Shown: positions 51,185-64,000 of the stretch, piece after piece
How positions within the stretch are numbered: the first letter of the stretch is position 1
How the letters are laid out: every line of letters starts with the position of its first letter
Assembly: GCA_963728855.1 (NCBI GenBank)
Contig: CAVSLN010000012.1
Span: 496,001-560,000 of the forward strand
Length of the DNA: 64,000 bases
Direction: 5' to 3'
Origin: AC-43 sp963728855
Lineage (GTDB): Bacteria; Actinomycetota; Actinomycetes; Mycobacteriales; Micromonosporaceae
Program-made: the position numbers and the translations under genes
The notes under the pieces: generated by a model
Databases searched by the model: none
Seen by the model: the letters and a program-made list of their open reading frames with translations, nothing else
Told to the model about the DNA's origin: nothing

Positions 51185-51394
51185 GTGGCCGTACTGAGCA
51201 ACGACGACATCGCGTACGCCGTGCAAAAGCGCGCCCGACAGGACGCCGAATATGACGACCGGCTCCGCCGCGCGGTGCGCCGGCGCGACGAGGACGAGAT
51301 CGGGAAGCTGATCCGCAAGGCGGTCAAGAAGATCCTCGGAGTCGTCGTCGACGTCACCTTCGACATCATCCGGCTCATCATGAAGTGGTTCTAG
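51185..51394 (+). CDS. Small protein paired with the GTPase
   Basis: This 69-residue protein has a charged helix (VQKRARQDAEYDDRLRRAVRRRDEDEIG) followed by a hydrophobic C-terminal segment (ILGVVVDVTFDIIRLIMKWF) that could lie on or in a membrane. AAAGGCGG precedes the GTG at 51185. It starts 29 bases after the GTPase stop, across a short duplicated sequence (ctgacgaaggcgg then ctgacgaaaggcgg). Function unknown; it may anchor the GTPase. Confidence 0.65.
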   Translation: MAVLSNDDIAYAVQKRARQDAEYDDRLRRAVRRRDEDEIGKLIRKAVKKILGVVVDVTFDIIRLIMKWF

Positions 51395-51432
51395 GCTGGG
51401 CCGGAGACGACGCTCACCGGTACCCCGTCCCG

Positions 51433-52458
51433 TCAGGGCTGCTGGAAGTTGGCCGTGTCCCAGATCCGCTGGTCGAGGTAGCCGCGGACCTTGGCGACGT
51501 ACTGGTCGCCGGGCGCGGTGTGCCACCGCCCGCTGAACCAGCGCCCGACACAGCCCCACGCGTCCCCGGCTGCGTAGTCGCGACCCCGGTCGACCGTGTT
51601 CAGCCAGCTCTCGTACCCCTCGAAGCAGACCCGCCAGATCGCGTACGCCAGATCCGCGTTCATGGCCGTGGAGCTGGCGATGCCCGGCCACGCGGACTTC
51701 TCGTACGGGTACCGGTTCTGCAGGATCCCGAAGCTCTCCGGGCACTGGCCCGCCTTGCCGTCCACGCCGAGCCCGCGGCCCGGTGCGCAGCGGCTCGCGT
51801 CGGTCGTCCAGTCGCCCAGCGTGTCCTGCCGCCACCAGCTCTCCACGGCGGCCTGCGCCAGCACGAGGTCCTCGTCGACGCCCCACTTGCAGGCGGCCCA
51901 GCGCAGGATCTCCCGGGTCGTACCGGTGAACTGGCCGTCAACGCGGGGCGCGATCCGGCCGTTCGCGCGCGAGTCGTCTCCGTTGAAAAAGCTGCCGCCG
52001 ACGCCGTGGCCGGTGGCCCGGTTGGCGCCCTTGTTGCCGCCCTTGTTCTCCGGGTAGGGGTGGGCCCGTACCCACGTCGCGCACTGGGCGCCGGACGGCA
52101 GCGCGGCGCCGGGCGGCAGCGTCCCGAAGCGGCCCGGCGCGGCGGCCGCCGGGGTCGAACCGGTGCCGGGCGGGGCGCTCGACGGCGGCGCCGAGCTGGG
52201 TACGGCGGCGGGCGACGGGGAGGCAGGTGGCGACGGGGACATCGCCGGCCCGACCGGCGCCGGACCGGGTACCGCCGCGTTGGCCGGCCGTGCGGCGCCA
52301 CCGGTCCGGACCGCGACCGTCACCCCGACCGCCGTACCCGCGAGGAGGAGCACCGCCGCCACGGCGCCCACCGGCCAGCCCAGCCGCCATCCTCCCAGCC
52401 GCCACCGTCCCAGCCGCCACCGTCCCGGTGGCCTCCCGTGGCGCGACACGCCCGCCAC
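51433..52458 (-). CDS. Secreted lysozyme-like (transglycosylase-type) protein
   Basis: This 341-residue protein has an N-terminal transmembrane or signal helix at about 30-50 (VGAVAAVLLLAGTAVGVTVAV), a Pro/Ser/Ala linker to about 115, and a domain with AQAAVESWWRQDTLGDW and FGILQNRYPYEKSAWPG that resembles lytic transglycosylases with a Glu in AVESWW. Cys residues could form disulphides. It would cut or bind cell wall outside. The N terminus has a 15-bp tandem (RWRLG three times). Confidence 0.75.
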   Translation of the reverse strand: MAGVSRHGRPPGRWRLGRWRLGGWRLGWPVGAVAAVLLLAGTAVGVTVAVRTGGAARPANAAVPGPAPVGPAMSPSPPASPSPAAVPSSAPPSSAPPGTGSTPAAAAPGRFGTLPPGAALPSGAQCATWVRAHPYPENKGGNKGANRATGHGVGGSFFNGDDSRANGRIAPRVDGQFTGTTREILRWAACKWGVDEDLVLAQAAVESWWRQDTLGDWTTDASRCAPGRGLGVDGKAGQCPESFGILQNRYPYEKSAWPGIASSTAMNADLAYAIWRVCFEGYESWLNTVDRGRDYAAGDAWGCVGRWFSGRWHTAPGDQYVAKVRGYLDQRIWDTANFQQP

Positions 52459-52494
52459 CGTAGGCCCGGCGCGCCGGGCTGGTCAACGCGGCGG

Positions 52495-52650
52495 TCAGCT
52501 CATTACCGCCGTCGCTTCCGCGCTCGGCGCTCGTTGCCCGCCGTGGTCGAGGCCCGTAGCCTCGCGCTTCAGCTCGTTACCGCCGTCGCTTCCGCGCTCG
52601 GCGCTCGTTGCCCGCCGTGGTCGAGGCCCGTAGCCTCGCGCTTCAGCTCA
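52495..52650 (-). repeat. Two 74-bp MIRU-like units after ung
   Basis: On the minus strand the array starts at the ung stop (TGAGCTGAAGCGCGAGGCTAC) and repeats at exactly 74-bp spacing, with a third partial end. Words gcgaggctacgg, cctcgaccacg and gcgccgagcg are shared with the argR-argG units, so it is the same family in reverse orientation. Confidence 0.85.
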
Positions 52651-53325
52651 ATCCGGCAGCCGCCAGTCCACAGCGGGCAGCCCGGCGTCGGCGAGCGCCT
52701 TGTCGACCGCGCTGAACGGCCGGCTGCCGAGGAAGCCACGCGGGTTCATCGGGCTCGGATGCCCGGCCTCCAGCACCACGTGGGCCGGGTTGGTCACCAG
52801 CGCCGCCTTCTTGCGCGCGTACGAGCCCCACAGCACGAAAACGACGCGCTGACCCGACTCGTCAAGCGCCCGGATCGTGGCGTCGGTGAACTCCTCCCAG
52901 CCCAGGCCGGCGTGCGACCCGGCGCTGCCGGCCCGTACGGTGAGGATCGCGTTGAGCAGCAGGACGCCCTGCTCCGCCCAGCCGGTGAGGTCGCCGTGTC
53001 GGGCGACCGGGATGCCGAGGTCGTGCTGCAGCTCCTTGTAGACGTTGCGCAGCGAGGGCGGTACGGGCACGCCGCGCCGCACGCTGAAGCTGAGCCCGTG
53101 CGCCTGGCCGGCCTTGAAGTACGGGTCCTGCCCGAGGATGAGTACCCGGGTACCGTGGAGCGGGCACAGCCGGTAGGCGGCGAACAGTTCCTCGGCCGGC
53201 GGGTACACGGTCTGGTCGGCGTACTCACGGGCGATCAGCGCGCCGAGCGCGGCCAGCCGGGTCGGTTCGAGCCGCGGCGTCAGGGCGGTGCGCCAGTCGG
53301 GCGGCAACAGCGTCAGGAGATCCAC
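52648..53325 (-). CDS. ung: Uracil-DNA glycosylase, family 1
   Basis: This 225-residue enzyme has the catalytic motif ILGQDPYFKAGQAHGLSFSV and the HPSPMNPRGFLGSRPFS loop. It removes uracil from DNA. The usual GQDPYH has Phe in place of His after Tyr, a small departure. The GTG at 53325 gives the family length; an upstream frame adds 30 residues. The stop codon opens a 74-bp repeat array. Confidence 0.93.
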   Translation of the reverse strand: MDLLTLLPPDWRTALTPRLEPTRLAALGALIAREYADQTVYPPAEELFAAYRLCPLHGTRVLILGQDPYFKAGQAHGLSFSVRRGVPVPPSLRNVYKELQHDLGIPVARHGDLTGWAEQGVLLLNAILTVRAGSAGSHAGLGWEEFTDATIRALDESGQRVVFVLWGSYARKKAALVTNPAHVVLEAGHPSPMNPRGFLGSRPFSAVDKALADAGLPAVDWRLPD

Positions 53326-53432
53326 GGTGCCGGAGCGTAGCGCGCCCGTGCGACAAACGGTCGGCGAGGAGTGCGGTACCCGACATCTGGATTTGGTTGA
53401 CAAACTCAGGGTCACCCTGCCAGGCTCGGCGC

Positions 53433-53936
53433 ATGTCCGACGTGCGCAGCCGTACCTTCACCTGGGCCGATCCCAAACAGCACGCCGCCTCGATCGGCAC
53501 CCAGCCCGGACTGGCGCTGCTGCGCGCGGTGTCGGCGGGTGAGGTTCCCCCTCCGCCGATCATGGAGACACTCGACTTCCACGACTTCTCGGTCGACGAA
53601 GGCCGCGCCAGCCTGCGGATGACGCCCCAGGAGTTCCACTACAACCCGCTGGGCAGCGTGCACGGCGGGGTCATCGCCGCGATCCTCGACACCGCAACCG
53701 GGTGCGCGGTGCACTCCACCCTGCCGGCCGGCGTCGGGTACACCACGCTCGACCTCACCACCCGCTACCTCAAGCCGGTGACCACCGACTCGGGGGTCCT
53801 GTTCTGCGAGGGCACGGTGATCTCCAGCGGGCGCCGCACCGCCCTGGCCGAGGCCCTGCTGACCGACGAGGCCGGCCGGCTGCTCGCCCACGCCACCTCG
53901 ACCTGCCTGATCTTCCCGATCCCGCCGGCGACCTGA
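53433..53936 (+). CDS. PaaI-type hotdog thioesterase
   Basis: This 167-residue hotdog protein has YNPLGSVHGGVIAAILDTATGCAV and TTLDLTTRYLKPV, the family active-site helix and strand. It would hydrolyse aryl- or acyl-CoA esters. A TTGACA hexamer lies upstream at 53396. It is divergent from ung and followed by the ribbon-helix-helix gene. Confidence 0.87.
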   Translation: MSDVRSRTFTWADPKQHAASIGTQPGLALLRAVSAGEVPPPPIMETLDFHDFSVDEGRASLRMTPQEFHYNPLGSVHGGVIAAILDTATGCAVHSTLPAGVGYTTLDLTTRYLKPVTTDSGVLFCEGTVISSGRRTALAEALLTDEAGRLLAHATSTCLIFPIPPAT

Positions 53937-54032
53937 GTCCCGCCGCACTCACTCACTGAGCTCGCCACGCTGGTCGGGCGAAACTCGCCGGGCGCGCCCC
54001 GGCGCGTCACGCGCGGCGGTTCGCCGGTCGGT

Positions 54033-54061
54033 TGCTAGCGTCTCGCTAGCAGATCGGCTAG
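54033..54061 (+). promoter_or_regulatory. Three GCTAGC boxes at helical spacing (probable operator)
   Basis: GCTAGC occurs at 54033, 54044 and 54056, about one helical turn apart, 15-43 bases before the ribbon-helix-helix gene. Such arrays are bound by RHH dimers that repress their own gene. GCTAGC is rare in high-GC DNA, which adds weight. Confidence 0.6.
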
Positions 54062-54075
54062 CAGGGGAGTGGCGG

Positions 54076-54315
54076 GTGCGCGGGGCCGGAGAAAACCAGC
54101 CGGAGCAGGTCGTTCTCGCCATGCCGCCGCGCCGTTCGGCGTGGGCGCGCGTCCAGCTCAACACGAGGGTACGGGTGGAGGTGGAGCGCCTCCTGCAGCG
54201 CTTCGTCGACGACCACCACACCACCGTGCAGAGTTCGGTCGACCTCGCCCTCACCGAGTTCCTGGCGGCGCGCGGCTACCCGCTGCCGTCCCACGAAGAT
54301 CACTCGCAATCATGA
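54076..54315 (+). CDS. Ribbon-helix-helix DNA-binding protein
   Basis: This 79-residue protein has the RHH pattern: a strand (ARVQLNTRVRVEVERLLQRF) and two helices (TTVQSSVDLALTEFLAARG). Small RHH proteins act as repressors or partition factors. A triple GCTAGC site lies immediately upstream. The next gene is a DUF2637-like membrane protein, a type frequent on actinomycete plasmids, so the pair could derive from a mobile element (inference). Confidence 0.65.
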   Translation: MRGAGENQPEQVVLAMPPRRSAWARVQLNTRVRVEVERLLQRFVDDHHTTVQSSVDLALTEFLAARGYPLPSHEDHSQS

Positions 54316-54370
54316 CCGTCGACGCGTATGGTCGGCGCGGCTCTGGCTGGATGCTGAGGAGGGGTGGCAC

Positions 54371-55829
54371 GTGACTGAGGTCCCGGGGTACGGCTCGGCG
54401 GGCCGGCGCACCGACCTGCCGGTCGCCGAGGGGGAGCTGGACGCCGACCTGCGGCGTACGGTCAGGCACACCTCGTACATGCGCCAAGGCTTCTACGTCG
54501 TGGTTCTGCTCGTGGCGCTCGCCGGGCAGGTGTCCGGTGCCGTCGAGGCGCTGCACATCCCGCTGATCTGGGCGGTACCGGCGGTCGGCGCGCTGGAGCT
54601 GGGCGGGATCGTGGTGCTCGCCAACGCGGACGTACGGCGCCGGCTCGGGGAACGGGCCGTCGCCTCCCGCCTGCTGTCCGCCGCGATCGCGGCCGGGGCG
54701 GTCACGTTCAACTGGCTGGCGCACGCCAACCACCTGCTCGGCGCCTTCTTCGCCGGGATGTCCGCGCTCGGCTACCTCGTCTGGCTCATGCACACCGAGA
54801 ACCAGCGGCGCGACCGGCTGCGCGTCAAGGGCGACCTGCCACCGACCACCCCGGCGTACGAGGTGCTCGGGCACTGGCTGCGCCACCCGTGGCTGACCCA
54901 GCGGGCGAAGACCCTGGCCAAGGCCAACGCCCACCTCGACCTGTACGAGTCGCTCGCGGCCGCCCGGGCCGAGGTACGCCGGGAACGCCGGCAGGCCGCG
55001 ATCTCCAAGGTGCTGCATCGCAAGATCCGCTCGGCGGTCGACCCGACCACGGCCGACATCGCCCTCGCCGTGTACGACCTCGACGAGATCGCCACCCGGC
55101 TGGCCGACAACGCCGACTACGCGGGGCTGACCTCGCTGATCGCCGCCGACCTGGCGCCCGAGCGGCTCGCCGTCCAGCCGGCGCCCCAGGGCCGCCGCGG
55201 CCGGTCGGCGATCCGGGCCACCGCCCAGCTCACCCCGGCCAACGAGCCCACCCAGCTGCCCGGGCTGACACCGGCGCCCGAGCTTCGCCCCCGCGCCCGA
55301 GCACGTACCCGGCACCGACCTGGTACGGGTCGAGCGGCCGGCAGCCGAGCCCGCCGAGCTGAGGGCCCCGGCCCTGCCCGCCGACCTGCGCCGGGACCTC
55401 CGCCGGGACGTCGAGACGATCATGTCCGGGGCGCGGCCCTCGGGCCCCGACCGGAACCCGACGCGGGAGATGACGCGGGAGATCGAGCCCGCCGAGCAGC
55501 CCGTGCTTGCGGCTGCCGAGCCGGTCCAGGAGAGCCTGCGGCGGCGGGTACATGCCACGCTGGATGCCGAGGTGCCGGCCGGCGACGACCGTGACCACGC
55601 CAGCCTCGTCGCGCTGGTCGCCGCCGCGCTGGAGCTAAGGGACGAGGACCGGCTCGCCATCCCGTCGTACGTGCAGACCTGGAAGCTCGACCGGGACGGC
55701 GGGCACCGGGCCGTACCCTCCGCCGGCCGGCAGGTCCAGGCATCGCTGCCGACCCAGCCTCCCGGGCGGGCGGCGACCCGGAGCCGGCAGAGCCAGCGCC
55801 CGCCGTCCACCCGGACCAGCCGGAGCTGA
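54371..55829 (+). CDS. DUF2637/Spd-like multi-helix membrane protein; frame broken at a C run
   Basis: The N-terminal part has four hydrophobic helices at about 38-165 (FYVVVLLVALAGQV, IWAVPAVGALELGGIVVLA, LLSAAIAAGAVTFNWLA, LLGAFFAGMSALGYLVWLM), like DUF2637 proteins of actinomycete plasmid-transfer regions. A cytosolic charged region follows. The starting frame degenerates after APELRP. Dropping one C from the CCCCC run at 55288-55292 gives RPAPEHVPGTD and a continuous acidic C terminus to TGA 55829 (about 485 residues). Identity is moderate; 3' overlap with the next leftward gene is possible. Confidence 0.6.
55288..55292 (+). other. Single-base frameshift site in the DUF2637-like gene (C5 run)
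   Basis: Before this run the frame of the start codon has family character; after it the +1 frame has high GC3 and a natural protein composition to the stop at 55829. One surplus C explains both. Confidence 0.55.
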
Positions 55830-56299
55830 GCCGACCGGCCGGGGACGGCGCCCCAGTGGGCTCGGCGCGGGCCGGCGTCCCCGGCGTCGAGCCGCCGCTG
55901 GAGCAGCTCGCGCAGCGAGATGCGCTCGCCGTCCCGGGCGCCCTCGCCGAGCACCAGCGTCGGCTCGGCCGGCGGTACGGACACCCCGGTGAACCGGGCG
56001 CGTACCGACCCGGGGACGGTCAGGATGTAGAGTTCGCCGTCCGCACCGACCGCGAGCACCCGGTCGGGGCGCAGGTACCAGCCGCGCAGCCCGGTACGGT
56101 AGCGGGCCCGGCTCCCGTACGCCCCGGCGGTGAGCGGTGTGGCGGCCAGCCTGCGCTCCCGCGCCGTTCCGGTGAACCACGCCAGGAGCTGCCGCGCCTG
56201 CTCCGCCTCGGCGGCGCGCCGGCGCTCCTCGGCCGCTCCGTGCGCCTCGACGGCCCGCCGGCGCTGCTGTGTCCAGGCCGCGCGGTCGTCCGTACCCAT
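55830..56299 (-). CDS. Conserved hypothetical protein upstream of tyrS (3' end unresolved)
   Basis: The protein begins MGTDDRAAWTQQRRRAVEAHG, then RYRTGLRGWYLRPDRVLAVGADGELYILTVPG and ERISLRELLQRRLDAG, which looks like a small conserved actinobacterial protein of about 145-160 residues. No stop codon appears in any minus frame until 55635, so the true end is uncertain; it may overlap the neighbouring rightward gene or be affected by a sequence error. It is divergent from tyrS. Function unknown. Confidence 0.5.
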
Positions 56300-56353
56300 G
56301 GCGCCACCCTAAGCCGGCGCAAACCCGGTGGCAGCGTACGGAAGAATGGGCGC

Positions 56354-57621
56354 GTGACCGACATCATCGACGAGCTGGCCTGGCGTGGGCTGATCGCGCT
56401 CTCGACCGACCTCGAAGCCCTGCGTGCGGAGCTGGCCAAGGGCCCGATCACCTACTACTGCGGCTTCGACCCGACCGCGCCCAGCCTGCACTTCGGCCAC
56501 CTCGTCCAGGTGGTCACGCTGCGCCGTCTCCAGCTCGCCGGCAACCGCCCACTGGCCCTGGTCGGCGGCGCGACCGGCCTGATCGGGGACCCGCGCCCCA
56601 CCGCGGAGCGGGTGCTGCATCCGCGAGAGACCGTCCAGGAGTGGGTGGCCAAGCTGCGCCGCCAGATCGAGCCGTTCCTGGACTTCGAGGGCGGGTACGC
56701 CGCCCGCATGGTCAACAACCTGGACTGGACCGCCGACCTCTCCACGCTGGACTTCCTGCGCGACATCGGCAAGCACTTCCGGGTCAACAAGATGCTCTCG
56801 AAGGACGCGGTGAGCGCGCGGCTCAACTCCGACGCCGGGATCAGCTACACCGAGTTCAGCTACCAGATCCTGCAGGGCATGGACTACCTGGAGCTGTACC
56901 GGCGTCACAACTGCCGCCTGCAGACGGGCGGCAGCGACCAGTGGGGCAACCTGACCGCCGGTACGGATCTGATCCACAAGGTCACCGGCGACTCGGTCCA
57001 CCTGCTCGCCACGCCGCTGATCACGGACTCGTCGGGCGCGAAGATCGGCAAGTCCACCGGCGGCGGGAACGTCTGGCTGGACCCGGAGATGACCAGCCCG
57101 TACGCCTTCTACCAGTACGTCATCAACGTCGAGGACGCGCTGGTGCCGCAGCTGCTGCGGATCCTGACCTTCCTCGACCGCGAGGAGATCCTGGCGCTGG
57201 AGAAGGAGACCGCGGAGCGGCCCGCCGCGCGGGCCGGCCAGCGCCGGCTGGCCGAGGAGGTCACCCGACTGGTACACGGCGAGGCCGAGACGCGCCAGGC
57301 GATCGCCGCGTCGCAGGCGCTGTTCGGGCGGGGCTCGCTGGCCGAGCTGTCGCCGGCCACCCTGCGGGCCGCGCTGGCCGAGGCCGGTCTGACGGAGGTA
57401 CGGGGGGAATCCCGTCCGCCGCCACGCTGTTGAAACAGGCCGGGCTCGCCACGTCGAACGGCGACGCTCGCCGGACCATCGCAGAGGGCGGGGCGTACGT
57501 GAACAACGTGCGCGTCACCGACCCCGAGGAGCAGTTCGGCCCGGGGGACCTGCTGCACGGGCGCTTCCTGGTGCTGCGGCGCGGCAAGCGTACGGTCGCC
57601 GGCGTGGAGGTTGTCGGCTGA
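56354..57621 (+). CDS. tyrS: Tyrosine-tRNA ligase; frame broken at a G run before the S4 domain
   Basis: The class I synthetase core has YYCGFDPTAPSLHFGHL (HIGH-like) and the KMSKS-like GAKIGKSTGGG. The frame then fails at the G6 run at 57402-57407: as written it ends at 57433, but adding one G gives VRGGIPSAATLLKQAG and a complete S4 domain (TLLKQAGLATSNGDARRTIAEGG) ending at 57621, for a total of about 422 residues, the normal size. It charges tRNA-Tyr and is normally essential, so a base-call error is likely. The rrn promoters lie downstream. Confidence 0.93.
57402..57407 (+). other. Single-base frameshift site in tyrS (G6 run)
   Basis: Six G where seven would keep frame between the catalytic body and the S4 domain. 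Both sides are well conserved, so one missing G explains the split. Confidence 0.85.
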
Positions 57622-57644
57622 GGTCGGGAACATGTCCCGCGGGT

Positions 57645-57673
57645 TTGACGTTGGGACCTGTACGACGTAAGTT
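57645..57673 (+). promoter_or_regulatory. rrn promoter P1
   Basis: TTGACG (57645-57650) and TAAGTT (57668-57673) are separated by 17 bases, near the vegetative consensus. It is the first of three promoters before 16S rRNA. Confidence 0.7.
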
Positions 57674-57748
57674 CTCCCTGCTCGCGGGGCGCCGGACGAC
57701 CAGGCCGGCTCCGCAGACCGGGTGGCGCGATCTCGACGGACAACCGAT

Positions 57749-57777
57749 TTGTGATTGCGAAGCCGACCGGGTAAGGT
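57749..57777 (+). promoter_or_regulatory. rrn promoter P2
   Basis: TTGTGA (57749-57754) and TAAGGT (57772-57777), 17-base spacer. Confidence 0.6.
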
Positions 57778-57921
57778 GGACCTTCGGCAGGGCACCAGGC
57801 GAGGTTCTCGGGCGCGCAAGCGGACGAGCTGGCCGGCCTGCCACCTCCAGAAGCAGCATCCGGGCCGCAATTGCCCGGAGGGTGCTTGGTGAGGGAATGA
57901 ATGGGGCTCGGGTAAGCGAGT

Positions 57922-57951
57922 TTGACCGGGCCGCGACCATTCAGGTAACTT
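57922..57951 (+). promoter_or_regulatory. rrn promoter P3
   Basis: TTGACC (57922-57927) and TAACTT (57946-57951), 18-base spacer. The leader beyond has the palindrome TTGAGAACTCAA at 58017-58028, in the position of actinobacterial rRNA processing or antitermination signals. Confidence 0.65.
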
Positions 57952-58149
57952 GAGGAAGTAGCCCCGGATTGCGGCCTCTCTTGGTGGGGGGTTGTGGTTT
58001 GGTGTGTGTTTGTTGTTTGAGAACTCAACAGGGTGCTGTAAAAGCCAGTGCCAATTGTTTTGGTCCTCGTTTCGGGGTGTCCGTGTGGATGTTCCGGGGT
58101 GAGGTTCCTTTTGGCAGCATTGTTTGTTGCCGGGATTTTTCTGACAGGT

Positions 58150-63188
<5,039 letters not shown>

Positions 63189-63278
63189 AACATGCTACGC
63201 GTCCACTGTGTGATATCTGAACCAACACACAAATCCCACCCTAGGCGGGTTTAGGGCTGGTTGACAGTTGGATAGGTG

Positions 63279-63395
63279 TTACGGCGGCCATAGCGGAGGG
63301 GAAACGCCCGGCCACATTCCGAACCCGGAAGCTAAGCCCTCCAGCGCCGATGGTACTGCACCCGAGAGAGTGTGGGAGAGTAGGACGCCGCCGGA
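63279..63395 (+). rRNA. rrf: 5S ribosomal RNA
   Basis: About 117 bases from ttacggcggccatagcg to gtaggacgccgccgga, with complementary ends and the typical cccgaacc-type loop (attccgaacccggaagc). Confidence 0.95.
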
Positions 63396-63408
63396 CAACA
63401 ACCACAGC

Positions 63409-63441
63409 TTGAGGGCCGCCCCGATATGGGACGGCCCTCAA
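63409..63441 (+). terminator. rrn terminator hairpin
   Basis: Ten-base stem TTGAGGGCCG / CGGCCCTCAA around a short loop, 14 bases after 5S. No long U-run follows. Confidence 0.75.
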
Positions 63442-63488
63442 CTGCGTCTACTTGAGCGGTAGTGAGCCGCGTAGGAAAGGATGTACCC

Positions 63489-64000
63489 GTGAGTGCTCCC
63501 GGGCCGTACGACGGCCGTCGAGACAGGAACCGGGACGGCGGGCGCGACGACGCGCGGCGTGACGACAAGGGCACCGGCCGGGCCGGTGGCTCGGGGCGCG
63601 GTGGGTACCGCGGGTCGGGTCAGGAGGGCCGGAGTTCGGAGCGGCGGTACCCCAGCGGCTCCGGCGGCTACTCGGCCGAGCGCGGCCGGCGTGAGCCGCA
63701 GCGCGACGGCGACCGGCGCCCGTACCGGCCGGGTGGCGGCGACCGCGACGGGCGCGGCGGGTATCCCGACCGGGGCCAGGACCGGGGCGACCGCCCCCGC
63801 TACGGCGACAGAGCCGGCGACCGGGCCGGCGACCGTGGCGGTACGGACCAGCGCCGCGACGACCGTTCGCGCGGCTTTGACCGCCCCCGGCGTGATGATC
63901 GGGGCGGCGCTGACCGGGGCGGGTTCAGCCGTGGCTCGTCCGGGCGGGAAGGCGCCGATCGCGGCGGCAACGAGCGTGGTGGGTCCGAGCGCGGTGGGTC
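63489..64000 (+). CDS. N-terminal part of an Arg/Gly/Asp-rich protein (cut by window edge)
   Basis: From GTG 63489, with GAAAGGA upstream, the frame is open to the window end (170 codons). The sequence is low complexity: RG, RD, GG and DR-rich repeats (GDRAGDRAGDRGG). Such tails precede RNA-binding enzymes such as pseudouridine synthases, rRNA methyltransferases or helicases in actinobacteria; the folded domain is outside the window. Identity is open. Confidence 0.65.
   Translation, partial: MSAPGPYDGRRDRNRDGGRDDARRDDKGTGRAGGSGRGGYRGSGQEGRSSERRYPSGSGGYSAERGRREPQRDGDRRPYRPGGGDRDGRGGYPDRGQDRGDRPRYGDRAGDRAGDRGGTDQRRDDRSRGFDRPRRDDRGGADRGGFSRGSSGREGADRGGNERGGSERGG

Overview
The window looks like chromosome from a high-GC actinobacterium, most likely family Micromonosporaceae. 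That rests on inference from base composition, an actinobacterial-type rrn operon, arginine and infC-rpmI-rplT gene orders typical of actinobacteria, and families such as DUF6879, XRE-DUF5753, DUF2267 and long-form HisG. No species can be named from the sequence alone.

Layout. 0-3.1 kb: a partner-switching set (STAS-ATPase fusion, STAS antagonist, ANTAR-PAS-PP2C phosphatase). 3.2-14.2 kb: a heptose and glycan locus with two HldE-type kinase/nucleotidyltransferases, a GmhB phosphatase fused to a family 9 glycosyltransferase, GmhA, an SDR and further glycosyltransferases; two more glycosyltransferases lie at 19.6-21.5 kb. 14.2-19.5 kb: topoisomerase IB, an ECF sigma factor with a GerMN/Gmad2 lipoprotein-like partner, a radical SAM/SPASM enzyme and hemerythrin. 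22.0-23.2 kb: hisE-hisG. 23.8-26.9 kb: an XRE/DUF6879 regulatory cluster. 27.3-33.5 kb: infC-rpmI-rplT-trmH-pheST. 33.6-37 kb: a large LuxR regulator and an orphan. 37.0-45.8 kb: argCJBDFRGH behind a double ARG box. 45.8-57.6 kb: mpg, a SARP regulator, a GTPase pair, a secreted lysozyme-like protein, ung, PaaI thioesterase, a ribbon-helix-helix gene with its operator, a DUF2637-like membrane protein and tyrS. 57.6-63.5 kb: a complete rrn operon with three tandem promoters, 16S-23S-5S and terminator. The window ends in an Arg/Gly/Asp-rich gene.

The most unusual content is a set of short repeats that respect genes. (1) MIRU-like elements of 74-120 bp start at a stop codon (TGAGCG...) and in two cases rebuild an ATGA stop-start overlap with the next gene through their own 25-27 codon mini-ORF (before gmhA, and twice before argG); relatives abut the stops of hisG, hemerythrin and ung. 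(2) A 42-bp unit occurs as an in-frame twin inside two unrelated genes, a glycosyltransferase and pheT, in opposite orientations. (3) A 41-bp hairpin unit is repeated four times before pheS and survives as one diverged copy with a conserved stem between argG and argH. (4) A 45-bp in-frame unit is repeated four times in the second hldE.

Three genes (gmhB-GT9, the DUF2637-like gene and tyrS) are broken by single-base changes in G or C runs. Because tyrS is essential, sequencing or assembly error is the likeliest cause for that gene and suspect for the others.
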